64,000 bases of DNA from Fulvia fulva (lineage: Eukaryota > Ascomycota > Dothideomycetes > Mycosphaerellales > Mycosphaerellaceae): positions 2,418,001 through 2,482,000 of the forward strand of contig NC_063019.1 in NCBI RefSeq assembly GCF_020509005.1, read 5' to 3'. Positions 62,301-64,000 of this stretch are shown here, piece after piece. Positions within the stretch are counted from its first letter, which is position 1. Every line of letters starts with the position of its first letter. A program made the translations under genes and the position numbers. Below the pieces are notes generated by a model. It was not told where the DNA came from. It searched no databases and was given only the letters and a program-made list of their open reading frames with translations.

Positions 62301-64000
62301 GTACTATTTCCCTATTACTATAGGTCGGTAGTAAGGGAGCTAAGGTTCGGGTTAGCGTTCGCGTTGTTTTATAGACGTAGAGGGCGGTAGTCGCCGTCGT
62401 AACTATATATCGGGCATTCGGGGTTTAGTAATACGTACGAGCCTATACGGTAGCGGTAGTACTTACCCTACTTCTTAAGGTCCTTAGGCTACTTACGGTT
62501 TAATAAAGGTAGGTTCTATAAGTAAACCGGTAGGTCCTCCTTCTTCTTCGTACCTACGTATTATAGTAGTCGCTAGACGATTATAGCGGTCGTACTAGTA
62601 GCTACGGCGCCTACGGCATTACTACCGCCTTATACGCCGTTATTACTCGAATTAGGGTTGCTACGTAGGCGCTTCTTCTATAGATATAGTCGGTCGGTCT
62701 CGTAGAAGCTCTTATCTAATACCGTATATTCCTTAATAACATCCTATATATCGTATAAGCGTCTATCTATTTCCCTATTACCAAAAGTCTTAATAAAGTA
62801 CTTACGGTTTAGGTAGCTACGAAACAGTATTAGCTTAGTCTCTTTGGTCTACTCTATCTAAGTACGTAGCTTTAAGTAGCGAGCGTAGAAGGTAATAAAG
62901 GTCTCGCCCTACTCCTACTTATAGGTAGCGATATTAAGTATAGCCTTAGTTCCTTCGTTACGGGTGCCGTACTAGCGCGTTATCTAATCTAGTAGTTCTT
63001 TACTAGTCTTGAACTCGTTAAATAATTGTTATCTAGGCACGAGGATCCTCGGCTTAATACTTCTCTAAGGGTCACCCTGTGTCTATCTATATATAAAACG
63101 TAGGCCGTCTACCTCGGAGCGGAAAGTAGTTATAGTTAGCTTAAGAAGCACGCTACTATACTAACTGTCGAAGTTAGGGTCGTAATCGTTCTTAAAGTAC
63201 TTCGGGTTAGGTACGCCCTTACTAACCTCGATACCGCGTATTAGAGTACGGTTAATAGTAAATAGGCGTTCTGAAAGTTCGGTTAGGGGAGTCTATATAC
63301 GGGTATTACGCGCTCGAGAGTCGCGACCGTTATTGTTATTAGGTCGTAGACGGTTTCTATCACGTCCTCGGTCGTTATTACTATTACCGTTATTATTATT
63401 ATTACTACCGCCTCCGCCGCCGCCGCCTCTACTAGTAGCTTTACGATACTTACGTATTAGCTACTCGAGTAAAGTCTCGCGTAGAGGTGAATAGGAGGGT
63501 CGGCGACTAGAGCGGCCCCTACCTCTATTCTATATAGTGTCTTTAGTAGCTTAGAGTCGAGTCTTTAGATCGTTAACCTCCTTCTATAGAGCCTAGTTCT
63601 TAGCTTCGGCATCCTATACCTTCTTCTTCTCCTTTTCGTAAATCTCGCTAAATTGCTTATATAGGTTATTAGCCTCCCTATACTTCTTCTCTACCTCTTA
63701 TAACTTTACTAGGTTATAATCCTTCTTACTCTTTAGGTCTACGGCTATCTTCTATATTATAGCCTCCTCGCTTCGTAGCATCTTATAGATACGGTTATAC
63801 TCGGTATATAGCGTAGTGTACTAGGTGTTCTAGAGGTTATTAGCTCGCTCTATTATATCGAGTTATCTGCCTTTAGTAATCGCTATATTCACTACCTATA
63901 GTACGAAGTATAGGTAGTCTTTAGGTACTAGGATACGAGGGTCGTAAGTTTGTCTAGTATAACATTCTAGTATTCGGATACGAGAATATACTCTACCTCG
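62280..64000 (-). pseudogene. Gypsy-2b Gag remnant (runs off the window)
   Basis: Equivalent to gypsy-2 gag from 42.6 to about 44.3 kb. The knuckle region is near 62440-62470 and the glycine/aspartate run near 63370-63430, where the complement is still GC rich because GGN codons are little affected. Stops are frequent. Confidence 0.85.

Larger units (their letters stand above)
50129..64000 (-). mobile_element. Gypsy-2b: RIP-mutated second copy of gypsy-2 (extends beyond window)
   Basis: Starts with a 184-bp LTR (50129-50312) and continues base for base like gypsy-2 with CpA/TpG converted. Pieces are 50313-50744, 58101-60725 and 60960-64000; gypsy-3 and a solo copia LTR fill the gaps. The 5' part of gag and the 5' LTR lie beyond 64000. 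Confidence 0.9.

Noticed and set aside
1..64000. Host genes, secondary-metabolite or effector genes hidden between transposons
   Set aside because: Every stretch I could read belongs to a retroelement; no frame of useful length lacked a retroelement explanation. Very small genes cannot be excluded.

Overview
The window looks like repeat-dense heterochromatin from a filamentous ascomycete (Pezizomycotina). I found no host gene, tRNA, rRNA or CRISPR array. Nearly every base can be assigned to retrotransposons nested inside or abutting one another. The fungal assignment rests on Tad-like LINEs with an F-x-D-D reverse transcriptase box, Ty3/gypsy chromoviruses with C-terminal chromodomains, Ty1/copia elements, and heavy repeat-induced point mutation (RIP). 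In the old copies CpA and TpG are almost all converted to TpA while CpG survives; the first 60 bases contain no CpA. The species cannot be named from this.

Layout. 1-13417: a RIP-mutated LINE (family A, + strand), broken by a chimeric LINE insertion (1576-5505) and by a young 6291-bp gypsy element (gypsy-1, 6878-13168). 13418-16857: a second chimera, RIP-mutated, holding a gypsy-2 solo LTR. 16866-21856: a full-length LINE with both ORFs open (family B, - strand). 21871-22923: the 3' end of a copia element. 22924-23318: another family A remnant. 23319-50128: one old copia element (copia-2) with LTRs at both ends. It is split by copia-1 (23812-28490), by a truncated LINE B joined tail to tail to a nearly intact LINE A (29231-35489), by gypsy-2 (37824-45045) and by a third chimera (45769-48370). 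50129-64000: a RIP-mutated gypsy-2 copy that leaves the window, split by gypsy-3 (50745-58100) and by a copia solo LTR (60726-60959). Target-site duplications (TSDs) support most joints.

The most unusual feature is a roughly 1.08-kb noncoding module present three times (1576-2654, 15781-16857, 47293-48370). Each time it has the same two ends and is fused to the 5' side of a 5'-truncated LINE, and each time the LINE family is different (C, B, A). Matching TSDs enclose the fused unit in two cases. This is what template switching from a LINE RNA onto a discrete cellular RNA would produce, and it resembles the WEIRD-MGL chimera called MINE in Magnaporthe.

All three gypsy families show a possible self-priming arrangement: 9 bases downstream of a TATA-like box are complementary to the 9 bases lying 2 nt inside the 5' LTR. 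The pairing sequence differs in each family while the geometry is kept. Gypsy-1 and gypsy-2 have gag and pol in -1 register. Gypsy-1 has complete ORFs and LTRs differing at 1 of 520 positions, so it may still be active. The amount of CpA-to-TpA damage in each layer, with the nesting, gives a relative order of insertion.
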